From NCBI GenBank assembly GCA_018398585.1, contig JAGTTD010000001.1, positions 6,264,501 through 6,328,500 on the forward strand: 64,000 bases of DNA, given 5' to 3'. A program made the translations under genes and the position numbers. Numbering within the stretch: the stretch's first letter is position 1; every line of letters starts with the position of its first letter. The DNA is from Simmondsia chinensis (lineage: Eukaryota > Streptophyta > Magnoliopsida > Caryophyllales > Simmondsiaceae). A model generated the notes under the pieces. That model was not told where the DNA came from. It saw only the letters and a program-made list of their open reading frames with translations, and searched no databases. Shown here piece after piece: positions 33,355 through 45,365 of the stretch.

Positions 33355-35437
33355 TTGCTTGATATTAGCTTGATATAATAGATAAACGATACCTCGTCAA
33401 TAGCTCAAATAGCCTAGGTCAGGAGTGAGCATGAATTGATAATGAGGTCCCTCTTTTTTGATAACTAGCTCGACTTGACTCGATACTCTAACGTGCCAAA
33501 TTGAGTCAAATATCATCTATATTAGTAATTTTACTAAATCAGGTTTGAACGAAGCTTGGAAAACTCATTAACGACATAACTCGAACATAAACTCGATAAG
33601 ACATTATCTGGCTTGAGTTCTAATAAGAAGAACTTGACTCAAATTGGTTAATTTTCTCCCCTAGTCCCGCAGCTGGGGCATTACTTTCAGAGTGTAGAGA
33701 TGAGGTGTTTAGTATAGTACCCCATCTCTTTACGCGATCAATAAAACTTTCAACGTGATTGGTCAAATATGCACTTTTTTCACAAAAATAATAACAAGCG
33801 ATTAACTACACATTTTGTATGATCGATCACGATTACTCTTTCAGAGAGAGGGGAAATCTAGCACCTTTTGGGCAATTGAGAAGCGTCGTAAATCAAATTT
33901 AGTGTATAAAATGGGATTGCCCTAATTAAACCTAGTTGGTTCAAAAAAAAAAAAAAAAAAAGTAGATCTAGGTGGGTCAAGTCAAATAATTTTTAGTTTA
34001 AGTTACATAAAAATATTCTAACTTCGATTTCGGGTTCGGGGTTGCAATCTGATTAAAAATTAGTAGCTCTAGCATCAATGGAGTGTCAAAATGTGCTCTT
34101 AATTTCTTATATATGTTAGCCTTGAATTCTTGATGTCAAGGTTTAGGCCTCTTTGTTGTAACCATTTTTTTCTATTTTTAAAATTCTTAAGAATTAAAAT
34201 TCACATTAAAAAATATTTTTTTAATTTTCTTTTTTAATTAAAAACTGAAAAAAATTAAAAAAAAAAACCAAATATATTAAAATCTAATTTGTCAAAAGTC
34301 AAACATTACGAATAAAAAACAACACTACACCAACCTAACATAAGCTCACTAAATTAATTATTCATAACGATATGGTAAAAATATCTTGAAAAATTATTAG
34401 TTCTTAGATTTATTATACATAAAAATGATAACATATATAAAATTGAACAAAGAAAGTAATATATTGAAAAAAGAATAAAAATATCAATGAAACAACTATC
34501 TCAAAAGGTTAATTTGATATACAAATGTTCCAGAATAATTTTATACGCCCCCATGTAAATGCCATTGTGAAGCGTAAATAATTCACAAGTTTACCTCATA
34601 CATTATACTGAAACTATATTAATAAAGAAAGCGGGAGTTGTTGTGATTAAACTTGTAAACTCTTGGCTAACAAGGTTCCGATACCATATAAAAGAATCAA
34701 TTAGTCCAAAAATTTAAGCTCACTTGAACTGAACGCTTAAAATAGTTATATACTCTAACAAAAATGATAATACAAAGCTTCAAAATACGTTTAATTTTAA
34801 TCATGTTATCAATTTTTCTCTCTTTATAAGCATGCCTTTTTTTTTTTTTTTATATAGAGTAGATATTGTTATTTACAACATAAATCCTTATTCTTTATTG
34901 TGCCAATTGAATTATTTTACATTTAATTGTGTCAATTTAATTCCTATATAAATTATAATGTGTTAGTTTAGTCTTAAAGTAAGACGTAAAGTTAGAGACA
35001 AAATTTTTAATTTTCAAGTACTCAACAAGTAGGTTCGTATATGGCTACTTGCATCTAACATGACCATGTTGTTAACATTATGTGATTCATAACTTAAATT
35101 CAATTTCACCATATCACTAAATTTATTAATATAAATAATATAAAAACTAAATTAACATAATAGAAATTACAAAGACTAAAATAAAAGAATGAATAAAGTA
35201 CATGAACTTTAAACATAAATAGCTTTAATAAACATTATATTTTAAATTTTTTCTCAAATAAATATTCTTCCAAGTATTTTGTCATTAATTAATAAATGGT
35301 TAGTTATTTCTATCCTTGAATTTTTTTTTTTTTTTGTTTAAAAAAAAAAAAACCCAATGGACGGGGCCAAAAATTTCAACATGAAGACAAAGATAGATGC
35401 CAAACAAAGTGAACCAAAGCCTTTCAAATACACCCAC
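33355..35437. other. AT-rich gene-free stretch
   Basis: Decayed GAGC/TCGA-rich words at 33380-33660, then very AT-rich DNA with poly(A)/poly(T) runs. I see no gene, and no element whose ends I can fix. Confidence 0.5.
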
Positions 35438-35453
35438 CATTAGGTCCTTGAGC

Positions 35454-35666
35454 CTTTTTTTTTTTAATAAATAATTAAGAGGATAAAATCATCAAAAGAA
35501 CATAAAGAGAGTCTCTACAAGAAAAACAAAAAGAACAACTCGAGAAGAAAAACCACAACCTAGTAGCGCAATATGGGAGAAACAAAGCATTGTGCGCCCG
35601 ACTTTGCCCATGATCCGCAACTAGGATCGCTGCTATGAAGGAAATATAAGGAGTATAAGGAAAAGG
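35454..35666 (-). mobile_element. 5'-truncated LINE tail with TSD
   Basis: Poly(T) then AATAAATAATTAAGAGGATAAAATCATC on the + strand, with an imperfect TSD CATTAGGTCCTTGAGC (35438-35453) / CATTAGGTCTTTAGC (35667-35681). The sequence after the T run resembles 43925-43960, suggesting a second LINE 3'-end family in the window. Confidence 0.55.
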
Positions 35667-36316
35667 CATTAGGTCTTTAGCTTTTGTTCCATTTTTTTAA
35701 ATGGTAAACTAAAGAAAGAGAAGCACTTAGGCACTCCCTCTTCCTAGAAAACACTTAATGCGTCAGCACGAGTAAAGAGAAGAGGGAACTATGACAGGGA
35801 AAGTCCCACAACATTATACCAAAACCCCCATTGACCTACATTTGCTAACCAGTTGGCGGATATGTTTGCTACTCTATAACAGTGATGGAAAGAGATCTAA
35901 TCAAAATAGGAACTTAATAGCCTAATATCCTCCACGATGGTGAGAATGTTTGCCATAGTAGAAAACGAATTGACAATAGCCTAATATTCTCCACGATAGC
36001 TTTTGTTTCATCTCTAACCTATAAAAAGTACAATATTGTGTTATCTATAAAAACATATATACATAATATTAAAATATTTAAGTAAAAAATAATTAAATCT
36101 GAGCTACTTAATCGATAGAACTGTTTAAATATTGAAGGATACGTGATGCAGCTGATAAATCCAAAGTGAGACAAAACATTAAATTAATTAGGCATCCACT
36201 TTTATAAATAAATATTGATTCCCTCCACTTTTAATAAATGTTAAATTGGCTTGAAGAAGAACATCGCACGTAAGCACCAAGCTATTTTTGCAGCCTGCGT
36301 AAACGTTAAATTATAT

Positions 36317-36575
36317 GACAAATTTTGGTTCAGATATCTTGAGGTTTAGTAATATATTTTTCTAGTATCTTGAAATTTTAAAATATTTTGAGGTATTCTG
36401 AACTTTGGTACTTTTTTTTTTTGCCCTTTTTTTAACTTTGTTAGGTTCCATTATTTGAGAGTACTTGAAAAAAAAAAAAAAAAACAAAGTTACCAAAATT
36501 TAGAGTACTTTAAAAATATTTCAAAACCCTAAGATACTTGAATATCAAACCTCAGGGTACTTGAACCAAAATTTA
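36317..36575. mobile_element. AT-rich foldback (MITE-like)
   Basis: The left arm AAATTTTGGTTCAGATATCT and right arm GGGTACTTGAACCAAAATTT are inverted copies; inner arms around poly(T)/poly(A) also pair. Related arms recur at 36660-36790 and 37415-37440. No TSD fixed. Confidence 0.55.
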
Positions 36576-37245
36576 AAAAAAAAAAATTTTTAATTTATTG
36601 TAAATATTTAAAATTATTTTAATTATAAATAATTTTTTTTAGTGTCACATTAGCCTAATTTCAATGAAATCTTAACAAAGTTATGGAAAAGATACTTGGA
36701 AAGAAAAGTTACCAAAGTTTAGATATTGTAAAAATACTTTAAAATCTCAAGGCACCTAAATCTCGAGATATTTAAACCAAATTTTCTTTTAATAGTTCTG
36801 GATTTTTTAATAAAATTTTTGAGATTGGGGATCAAATTGATTTTAGTTAATAGTTCAAAGGTATCTTTGGTTAAATTAGAAGTCCAGAGATCATATTGAT
36901 TTTCATTCATAGTTCAGGGATGTCCTTAATGAAATTAAAAGTTCAAGGAATTACTTTGATTTTGACCAATAGTTCAGAAGATCTCTATGAACATTATTCT
37001 AATTTCAATTCCAATTTTAACAAATGAACCAAGCATAATTGAAATTATAGACTTTAGTTACAATTTCAACATCAATTACTAGCTTCAATTACATACACCA
37101 AGCGAGATATAATAATAGTTATTGCTTTGAAGTTGTACAATACAACTAGGAATGAAAAACTAAACATTTTAAACTAGAAGTGCTTCTCTTCTTAAGGATT
37201 TCTTTTCCTAATCGGTTTAAAAGGTTAATTTTAGAGAAAATTTGG

Positions 37246-37399
37246 TCCCTTAGGGACATAGCCTAGTGGCAGAGAACACTAAAGGCCTTAAATGCACCCG
37301 TATTCGAATCTCCACTATAGTACTTGTGGCTTTCCTTTTATGGGGATTTTAGGGGGTATTCAACCGCTCCCCAACCCAACCCAACCTACCAAAAAAAAA
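37246..37399 (+). mobile_element. tRNA-derived SINE candidate
   Basis: An A-box-like TAGCCTAGTGGCAGAG and, about 40 nt downstream, a B-box-like GTATTCGAATCTCC, then an unrelated body and a terminal A9 run. The flanks give no convincing TSD. Confidence 0.5.
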
Positions 37400-38288
37400 C
37401 TTGGTTGAGGTATCCTGAGGTTTGAACCAAAATTTATCTTAAATTATTATAGGGTTTAGTTGCACCAAAGGTTCCCTATATTTTGCTCATTATGTCAATT
37501 TAATCCCTCTACTATTTATATTATTTCAATTTAATCGTATAATGAAATTAAAGTTAAGCTAATGATATAATTTTTAATAATATAATTATGTTAGATACAA
37601 CTAATCCACTACAAATGCACCCAATAACTAAATTTAACCCAACTTGTTGTCAAACTATTAAAAAATTTATTAAAAATTTAACATAAATTTTACTCTAGGG
37701 ACTGAATTGACATAATTAAAAATATAAGAACTAAATTGATACAATAGATAAAGTACAAGAACATTTGATGTAAATAGCCCATTACTATATATATATTGAG
37801 ATTTTAGGTACCGAGTAACGCTATAAGAACAAAATATATGCATGTGATTATGTATTAAACTTTATAGTACAAATTTATTACTTAAAAGAACAATTAATTC
37901 AATGTTATTTATTATAATTAGTGAATTTTTGTCACCTCATTTGACATACCCAAAATTTTGATACATAAATTTGACGATATCCAGGGCCGGATTGTAAGAT
38001 CAGTTATTTAAAAATAATACAGATTATAACACTCAAGAATAAGTAATTAAAATGTATTATTCGCATCAATGATTGTTGATCTATTAAGTATAACCGGCGT
38101 TTAAGCCTAAGGCACACTTCCTTTTGCCCACAATGATATCTACCAATCGGAAAAAGGGAAAAGATGGAAAAATTCTCTAAGCCTTTCCTTAGAGAATGAT
38201 TAGGAGAAAATGATGTATGATTATGATTATTCATCATTTCGAGAAAGAGGTAGTCCCTCTTTATATAGATAAACATTTGAGTCTACTC
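37400..38288. other. AT-rich gene-free stretch
   Basis: No coding sequence or bounded repeat that I can support. TA microsatellite near 37787-37797. Confidence 0.45.
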
Positions 38289-38303
38289 ATCATAGGCCCA
38301 TAT

Positions 38304-40577
38304 TTTTTTCGGTAATTATCGGCAAAGCCGAAGAACAGACAGGCAGCTCGAAAAGACGAGGCCTAGGCCACTCCGTAAACGGAGGGGGGCACAAAAAGGG
38401 AAACAAAACGCAACAAAACCAAAACACCCAAACCCAACAAAACAGACACCGAGCACACGCAACCCTAGGCGCGCACAAAACAAGCTTAGACCGGGAACCC
38501 AAGAGAAAAAGAACCAAACGACCAGCGGGGGAAATCGAAGCAAGACTAAAACTCAACCACAAAACCACCCACCTCATTTAGCCAGCAGATCTGCCACCAT
38601 AGGTGGGTCGAAACTATCGAAATTAAAACCAACTCTTCTTCCTATGTCAATTGCCCGCTCCGCTTGAAGGATCAACTCATCATACTTTGCTTCCGAGATC
38701 TTGTTGTATCGATTCTCCCTATTCTGTTTCTTCTTCTTCCCGGTTGCCTTTGACGATTTTCCCCATTTCACCTCCTTCCCCTTTTCTCGTTTGCCTGATG
38801 CCTTGTTATTTTTGGGCGTACTTTTCCTAGGCGAAATGTCCTCAAGAAATTTCTAAAGCTCTCGGTTTTCACTCTCTTCTCTTGTGCTTCAGCGCTTTTC
38901 TCTCCCTTTTTGTCACTAGTTATTTTCCTTTTCTCATCCCACCTCCACTGGGTCTCTCCATACAAGACTCTGACGTGTTCAAGGTAAAGGGCTCAAAACC
39001 TCGAAGAAACTCTGGTCCCAAGGACACATAATCATCTTCATTGGCGGGGTCACGAGTTACATTCTCAAGATGCGATAGCTGAGTGTGAGGCTGATTTGAA
39101 CTGGCTATGTCACTCTCCACCCATTGGAGCAGAGGAGGCATATGTTGGTTTTCACACACAACCTAAACTGGAATATGATCACCACGTTGTGACGACGGAT
39201 GGAGAAGAGAAGCATGCGGCCAGCTGCATTCCACAGACCACCCACCAATATACTGACCTTCCATGTGGATAGAAAGCTGACCCCGTGACAGCTCAGCTAT
39301 GCTAACTCCGTCATACACTGGCCTAATAGTGCGACTTCCATGATCCCCATCACTCGACTCCTATCCTATGAACAGGGGAATGATGAGTCAGTGTGGTAGG
39401 GCGCACTAGGGTAAAGCATTGATGTTCTGGGGGTGGACTCAATGACGAAGAGGTCCGTTCTCTCGCTAATCTGGTCGATGCAGCTAAAGCAACAGCACTA
39501 GGTGAGTAATATAGAATCAGCTCTGTCCTACCCTCCTTGACCAGGACCAATCGGGTCACTCCAATAAAATGGACTTGCACCATTTGATGAATCAGTGAAG
39601 ATGAGCATGTTTCGATGAGAAATCTGGCAGCATCAATGCATCTCATGGCTGACATCCTCGAGTCCACCCTGAAAAACTTCCCCCATAATCCCGCGAGGTC
39701 AAAAAAGCATTCCTTAGTTCAGCATTGGACAGGCAGTCCAAAAATCTCGATCCATACTCTTCTGCTAAGTGAGCCAAGGATCTCGCCAGAGTATTTAGAA
39801 ACCTTGCTGAATTTCCTAAGAAGAATCTCGCGCTGAGGGCCGAGGTAGGACTCCACAGTCTCAGCGGAATCATAGACCAGGACGAAAGTGTTGGTGCTTA
39901 ACCCTTTAGGGGTTAAACCGTGGAGGTCGTTCTCTGTGATAAAGGTGAGAATACTATCCAGACTCACCTCACTCGATGTGTGAGCAATAATAGACCACTG
40001 AAGCCAATCCTCCACATTCTCGTTGGTGTTTGAAACCACAATCCTTGGAATGCCAGAACCCACATAGTCTCTAGTCTGAGTAGGAGGGGTCACATCCTGA
40101 TCATGTAAATGACCGGTGTCTCTGTTCTGCTTAAAGACCCTTGAACGATGCTGGCTCCGGGCTGATGACTCAGTTGATCTTCTTGGTGGGTTAGCCCATT
40201 CAACCCTAAGCTTGGCTTCCAACACCCATCTACAATTTATAGATGAAATTGCTCTAGTAGCTTCTCTCGGATTATGAAACCGGACAAAACCATACAAGCA
40301 TCTAGACCTCAGCCTCCTCTTAGCAGGAACAAAAGCATCGTAAATTGACCTGAAATTGCGGAAGACATACTTGAGCCAGGAGTTTGTTGTTCTCTTAGGT
40401 AAGCCATCAACGAATATGGACACCATTTCTCGGGGTATTGGCATTGGTCTCTTAGTGTAAATTGATGAATGAGAGGGAGGGTGGTGAATTGGACTATTGG
40501 GCGGTGGTGGGTCTGTTGGTGGTGGTAGGAGGAGGGAGAGAAGGAATGTTTGGATGAAGAGGTATTTAAGTGGAGAG

Positions 40578-40610
<33 letters not shown>

Positions 40611-41046
40611 GTGAGTCGGGGGGGGGGAGCCGGTGGCGGTGGCGATGGCGGTGGTTTGTTGTCGGTTAGGAGAGGTGGGAGGCGGAGTGGTGGAGAGAGA
40701 AAACGGGTGATTAGGGATGATGAGAGGGTAAAACGGTTGTGATGGAGAGACAGAGTAATGGAGGCGATTTGTGGTGGTTGTTGGTGTAGATGAAGGTCGG
40801 AGTCCGGTGCGGGAAGCCGGTGAAGAAGACGAAGGGGTTGGGGACGACGATGGCAAAGGTTGGGGTTAATGATGATGGGTGGAGAAAATGCTTGTACGAC
40901 CTGAACTTCGAGGCGACGGCGATCCTGGTGATGTAACTCCGGCGCCCGGATTCAGGGTAACGCGCCCTCACGCGCCGACCCTTAGCGGCGCATGAGGTAC
41001 CCTGTGACTATCCGTTGGGAGGGAGAGAGAAATTTGAACAGTGCTT
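38304..41046 (-). mobile_element. ORF1-only LINE (HAL1-like), complete insertion
   Basis: 15-bp TSD ATCATAGGCCCATAT at 38289-38303 and 41047-41061 bounds a 2743-bp minus-strand unit. Order: GC-rich 5' UTR (41046-40445), RRM-type ORF1 (40444 to about 38580, decayed), a GT-rich 3' UTR (38577-38310) with a stem-like TTCGGCTTTGCCGAT near the end, and a short A tail. There is no endonuclease or reverse transcriptase: the ORF1 C-terminus is followed directly by the 3' UTR. A 29-bp poly(G) lies at 40581-40609. Confidence 0.88.
38580..40444 (-). pseudogene. LINE ORF1 with RRM and DUF4283-like domains (relic)
   Basis: From 40444 (start MPIPREMVSIFVDGLP) an intact 241-codon stretch to 39719 encodes an RRM at about residues 7-85: RNP2-like SIFVDGLP and RNP1-like CLYGFVRF, ending LRVEWANPPRR. 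A DUF4283-like segment follows (about 150-241: GLSTNTFVLVYDSAETVESY ... RRVWIEIFGLPVQC). Beyond a frame break the reading continues in pieces (39667-39350, 39159-38920, 38771-38574), the last ending AERAIDIGRRVGFNFDSFD then PPMVADLLAK and a stop, which is the usual position of the ORF1 C-terminus in plant L1s. The expected function is RNA binding in a retrotransposon RNP. Confidence 0.85.
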
Positions 41047-41061
41047 ATCATAGGCCCATAT

Positions 41062-42207
41062 ATTCCAATTAGGTTTTCATAGTCCACTCCAAGCGCATAG
41101 GACACAGTGGGCCCAACACAACACATAATTAGATTTAGGCCTAGTTTATATTATAATAAATCAAACTTTCGCCATTGTCTTTTGAAGCTAACCTAATCAA
41201 TTAAGTCCAAAATTCTGACACGGACATAACCCAAGCAACCACTTGGGGCTCCGAAATTTTGGGTTGTAGTTTTAAATTCTCAATTGTTAATAATAATAAT
41301 AATAAGTTTTATGATTAAAATTTTTATAATTTATGGTATTAGTATTGCGTTATTAAAAGAAATGTTAATTTATATAAAGGGTCACATTTCTAATGTTTGC
41401 TTAGAGCCCTGAAATTGTTAAGACCGACCTTGTTAATATTTTTAGATATTCTGTTATTTGCACAAATCTCATACTTAAATATCTTACTTAAAAACTAGGT
41501 CTGACAAAATATAATATGATTTGATACTAGGACATGCAATTACAACAGAAAGATAAAGGGTTTGGTTCTGGTTTTTAGAGCAGTTGAGTTTAAATTTTCA
41601 CAACTAACCCTTTTAAGTGTTTGGTGGAAGTTGGGCTTGAATTGAGTGAACCTATTTTTAACATGTTTAACTCGTTTATATAGTTATGTCAAGTTATTTG
41701 ATTACATAATGTTGCCATTATATACATTCTATGTCGCCTATGTCAACATGTGATAGTTTGAATTTTATTTGGCCACAATACTTTGATAATTTATTTAATC
41801 TAGTACAAATATCTCATTTATTTACATTGCTAGATCAATAATAATTGTTTGTTGCAAGCATGCTCGTAAATTGATGAACTAGCATATAAAAAAGAAAGTC
41901 ACTCATATAAATGAATAATCTAGGACGAGTAGCTGATGAGTTTATGAAGCAGCTGGACCTCAGAAACTTAAAACGGTTCAGCCGAGGATACTAATTTGCC
42001 TAGGCAACTTCAAATGACCATAACTTTTGATCCGTAAAGAGTTACGCAGCATGCAACCTATTAAATTGAAGTTCTCGTACTACGCTATGCAAACCCAGCT
42101 GCTTTGCCACTGGCCTTGCTTGTTCTCCCCAATCTCAGCCTCCAAACGTGTTTTTGGATCACTTTTATATTTTGTGGATAAGTTAGTAGCATTTCTATAA
42201 TTTTACA
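41062..42207. other. Gene-free stretch
   Basis: AT-rich. CATAACTTTTGATCCG near 42015 and neighbouring text recall LTR-retrotransposon remnants, but no LTR end, primer site or coding relic could be fixed. Confidence 0.4.
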
Positions 42208-42216
42208 TTTTCTAGT

Positions 42217-43196
42217 GAGTCGGTTTCCAAAATAATGCTGAAAAATAAAAAAATAAAAAAAATAATGCCAAAAAATAAATATTTACCAAGCTACTATTGA
42301 ACCGCGTTTAGAAAACGCGGTTCACTCCAAAAATAACCGAATTAAGAGAAAAATATTTTTTCCAGTTATAAAACGCGTCTTAAAGACGCGTTTCATATGT
42401 AAATAAACTGCGTCCGTGGTTCATTTGAAACTAAACCACGTTCACGGTTCTTATGTAACTAAACCGCGTCTTTAAGACGCGATTAATATAAGACTAAAAC
42501 GCGTCTTAAAGACGCGGTTCATATAATTGTAAAGGACGGGTCTTGAAGTCAAGGACGCCCACGCTCGAAACGAATTCAAAATGAAATGGATAAGAATGAC
42601 TATACACGAAGGGTCACACGTGGGTTCTGTAAGAGAAAAGGTCATAATGTATTAACATGCAAGAGGAAAAAGGAGCTCGAGGCTCGGTTAGCATCTAGTA
42701 GCAGTGAAATATATGATGGTAATATTTATTTATGTTTCATTTTTTTGAACATTTATTTATGTTTTATTTATATTATTTTTTATATAGTAGTTTGTTATTT
42801 ATATATATCTATTAGTTTGTTATTTATATTGTTTTACTCATAAACCGCGTTTACTAAACGCAGGTTTTCTAAGAGTAAACCGCATTTAGTAAACGCGGTT
42901 TAATTAAAAACCGCAGCACTATAATCGCGTTTAGTAAAAGGGTATCATATATGAGTAAACCGCGTTTATTAAACGCGGTATATATAGTACTAAACCGCGT
43001 TTTGTAAACGCGGTTTATTCTTTATATATTGTTTCGTTTTTTGAGCGGTTATTTTTAGATATAACCGCGTTTTTTGAACGCAGTTTAATATAACCGCGTT
43101 TATAAAACGCGGTTCAATAGTAGATTGGTAAATATTTATTTTTTAGCATTATTTTTTTATTTTTTTATTTTTTAACATTATTTTGGAAACCGACTC
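42217..43196. mobile_element. Mutator-like non-autonomous element loaded with GC-rich palindromes
   Basis: 9-bp TSD TTTTCTAGT (42208-42216) / TTTTGTAGT (43197-43205), one mismatch. Inverted ends start GAGTCGGTTTCCAAAATAAT and run about 110 bp, up to CTACTATTGAACCGCG. Between them lie about ten 22-26 bp palindromes with ACCGCG...CGCGGT or ACGCGTC...GACGCG cores. A short coding relic (42586-42720) ends GFCKRKGHNVLTCKRKKELE, a CCHC zinc knuckle of the kind found near the C-terminus of plant Mutator-type transposases. Confidence 0.85.
42299..43115. repeat. Cluster of hairpin palindromes
   Basis: Units at 42299-42323, 42371-42393, 42461-42484, 42496-42519, 42842-42867, 42877-42901, 42957-42980, 42992-43016, 43063-43086 and 43092-43115, plus degenerate ones near 42405 and 42433. 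Typical unit AAACCGCGTTTATTAAACGC then GGT. Spacing is irregular, arms are 9-11 bp, and the GC-rich arm tips contrast with AT-rich spacers. Confidence 0.9.
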
Positions 43197-43205
43197 TTTT
43201 GTAGT

Positions 43206-44564
43206 GGCATTTTTGTAATTTTAGCATTTTAGGTTTTTGTTAAGTTGGCCAATAAATATTCTTTTTGGTTGTGTGTTTTGTTATTCAAGAATTACTCAAT
43301 ACAAATAAGTCTAATTTTGTGTTCTCGTTCGGTGGATTCCGATTTTACTCTTTGAATTTGATGTGATCGGCTAGAACTTTGTGCTTCCACTCTGCATCAA
43401 TTAAAGAAAAGTAATGCATGTGTTATCCATTTATTATCTAGATTCGATAGGGATTAGGGGTTCCTATTTCATTTAGGTTCTTAATAGCCGGTCGCGGTTT
43501 GTCCTAATAGTTCGGGTCACAATTAGCCAATCCAAGGACTTGGATTCGAATTCAACACGTCCCTCTCCCAAGCTTTACCGATGTCAAAAATAAAAATTTA
43601 GGTCCTTAATAAACAATTTTATTTAATAAATGAGGTGGGCATATCAACTTGTTTATAACGCCTTCATATAACATGAACACATATATGATAGTGACGCATT
43701 TATCACAATATTAAAATGCACTTTAATTATATTAATATATGGGTAATAGCTAGCACAAATAATTTAACAAGAAGATTCTTTGTTGGCTTGACTTAGAACA
43801 CACGAGACAAGTCCAACTGTCCAAGGATAATTAAACCTTTAGAAAAAAGTTGTTTTTGATCAACATTGGAGTCCAAATTCATGTACATACATACCAAAAT
43901 TTAGGGGCTAGATTGTTTTGTTTTTTAAAATGAGTAATAAGAGGATGAAATCGTCAATAAGTATATTATACGTTTTAAAGGAAAGAAGAAATAAAATAAT
44001 GGCAACAAAATCTCAAGACGCAGCCTGAATTGCAGACTATGGTCAAAAGTGGACATTCATGGGGCCTAACTTTGAAAATGGTCCACCATGATCAAAACGG
44101 CATTGTGAAAGTAGTTTAGACTAAGGAGGTGGATCTAGCTGTGGTGTCCTGTATCTAGAAATAGTTGTAGGTGTTAGTTTTCGAGGATTCTCCATGTATT
44201 GATGGCGATACTGCGGGGGAACCAACTAGCGCTTTGGAAAGGATTTTTTGTATTTTTGGTCTTTTGTTACTAGTTTTTTTCCTAATTTAAGTGAGAACTG
44301 CAAACATGAAACAAAAGACAAAAAAGTGTTTTCAAAACCTAATTTTTAGTTTTTAAAAAACCAAAATTACAAATAGAAAATGGCACCAAACATGTCCTAA
44401 ACAATATGTACCTCGTCCACAGTCAATTGGTTTTGGGATGAAACCATTTTTGGTATCATCGAAACTACTAGTCTTGGATTCAAAACTTATCAGCTCCATC
44501 TTCTTTACAGTTGGTGTTCCCATCAAGGAAAAAAAATTATATTCTCTCATATATATATATAAGG
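43206..44564. other. Gene-free stretch
   Basis: AT-rich. A probable LINE tail starts near 43918 (GAGTAATAAGAGGATGAAAT, like the one at 35.46 kb). A tRNA-like scrap lies near 43500-43560 (GGATTCGAATTC). No gene. Confidence 0.45.
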
Positions 44565-44770
44565 AACATACCCAATGCCTCAAGGGCTCCCAACTACGCA
44601 GGATCTGGGGGGCGGATGTACGCCGCCTTCCCCTTTCAGGGTGTTAACCTAAAGAGAGGTTGTTTCTTATTGTCCCTAACCTGAGGGTGAGGACTTTCCA
44701 GGAGGTCACTCATCCTAGTACTACTCTCGTCCAAGCAGGCTTAACTTCGGAGTTCTAATGGGATCCGGTA
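44565..44770 (-). mobile_element. 5S rRNA-headed SINE, copy 8
   Basis: Minus strand. The head, read as its complement, is AACTTCGGAGTTCTAATGGG and AGGAGGTCACTCATCCTAGT; the body ends in ACCCAATGCCTCAAGGGCTC. It is flanked by (TA)nAGG on both sides, a TSD-like repeat inside a TA microsatellite, so exact ends are approximate. Confidence 0.82.
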
Positions 44771-44917
44771 TATATATATATATATATAAGGTTGTAGCTC
44801 TAGGTCTCCTTTCGACGACTAATGAGGTTAAGCATTTCCCGTGTTTGTTTAGTTTAATTTTAGTTGAATGGTTAGGTCGTACTAACTGTGTGTAGACAGC
44901 TAAGCATTTTCCTTATA

Positions 44918-44918
<1 letters not shown>

Positions 44919-44960
<42 letters not shown>
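44919..44960 (+). repeat. (GT)n(TA)n microsatellite
   Basis: About 8 GT units followed by about 14 TA units. Confidence 0.9.
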
Positions 44961-44963
<3 letters not shown>

Positions 44964-45110
44964 TGGTGTGGTTAGTAATAAAGTTACTTCTGGAAGGAAA
45001 GGTTGGGAAGTCTAAAGCAATCTACTTTTCTCGTTGCTCCAAACACCATCATCAATTTTCTACCCACTAAATGTGCTTTCTAGAATTTAACTTGATGCTA
45101 TGTACTAGTA

Positions 45111-45365
45111 GAGGCTTCATTTACTAGGCACTAATACACCAGATTCTATTAGAACTCTAAAGTTAAGCGTGTTTGGGCGAGAGTAGTAATAGAATGGGTG
45201 ACCTCTTGCGAAGTCCTCCTGTTGCCAACCCTATAAGGTTGGAGGTCCTCAGAAACAGCCTCTCGGCAGGGTTACACCCTGAAGAAGTAAGGCTACATAC
45301 ATCCACCCCTACCAGACCCCGCTTATGCGGGAGCCCTTAAGGCACTGGGTCTGTTGTTGTTGTTG
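45111..45365 (+). mobile_element. 5S rRNA-headed SINE, full-length copy 9
   Basis: 15-bp TSD TGCTATGTACTAGTA at 45096-45110 and 45366-45380. The element starts at a 5S-like 5' end (GAGGCTTCATTTACTAGGCA), has AAAGTTAAGCGTGTTTGGGC and AATGGGTGACCTCTTGCG, the body GAAACAGCCTCTCGGCAGGG, and the tail GGGTCTGTTGTTGTTGTTG. This copy shows that the whole 5S coding region from its 5' end forms the SINE head. Confidence 0.93.

Noticed and set aside
40497..40742. Glycine-rich protein gene on the + strand
   Set aside because: It is the complement of the LINE 5' UTR and ORF1 start plus a G29 run; composition explains the open frame.
42299..43115. CRISPR array
   Set aside because: The units are palindromes with variable cores and irregular spacers inside a TSD-bounded plant transposon; there are no cas genes and the DNA is eukaryotic.
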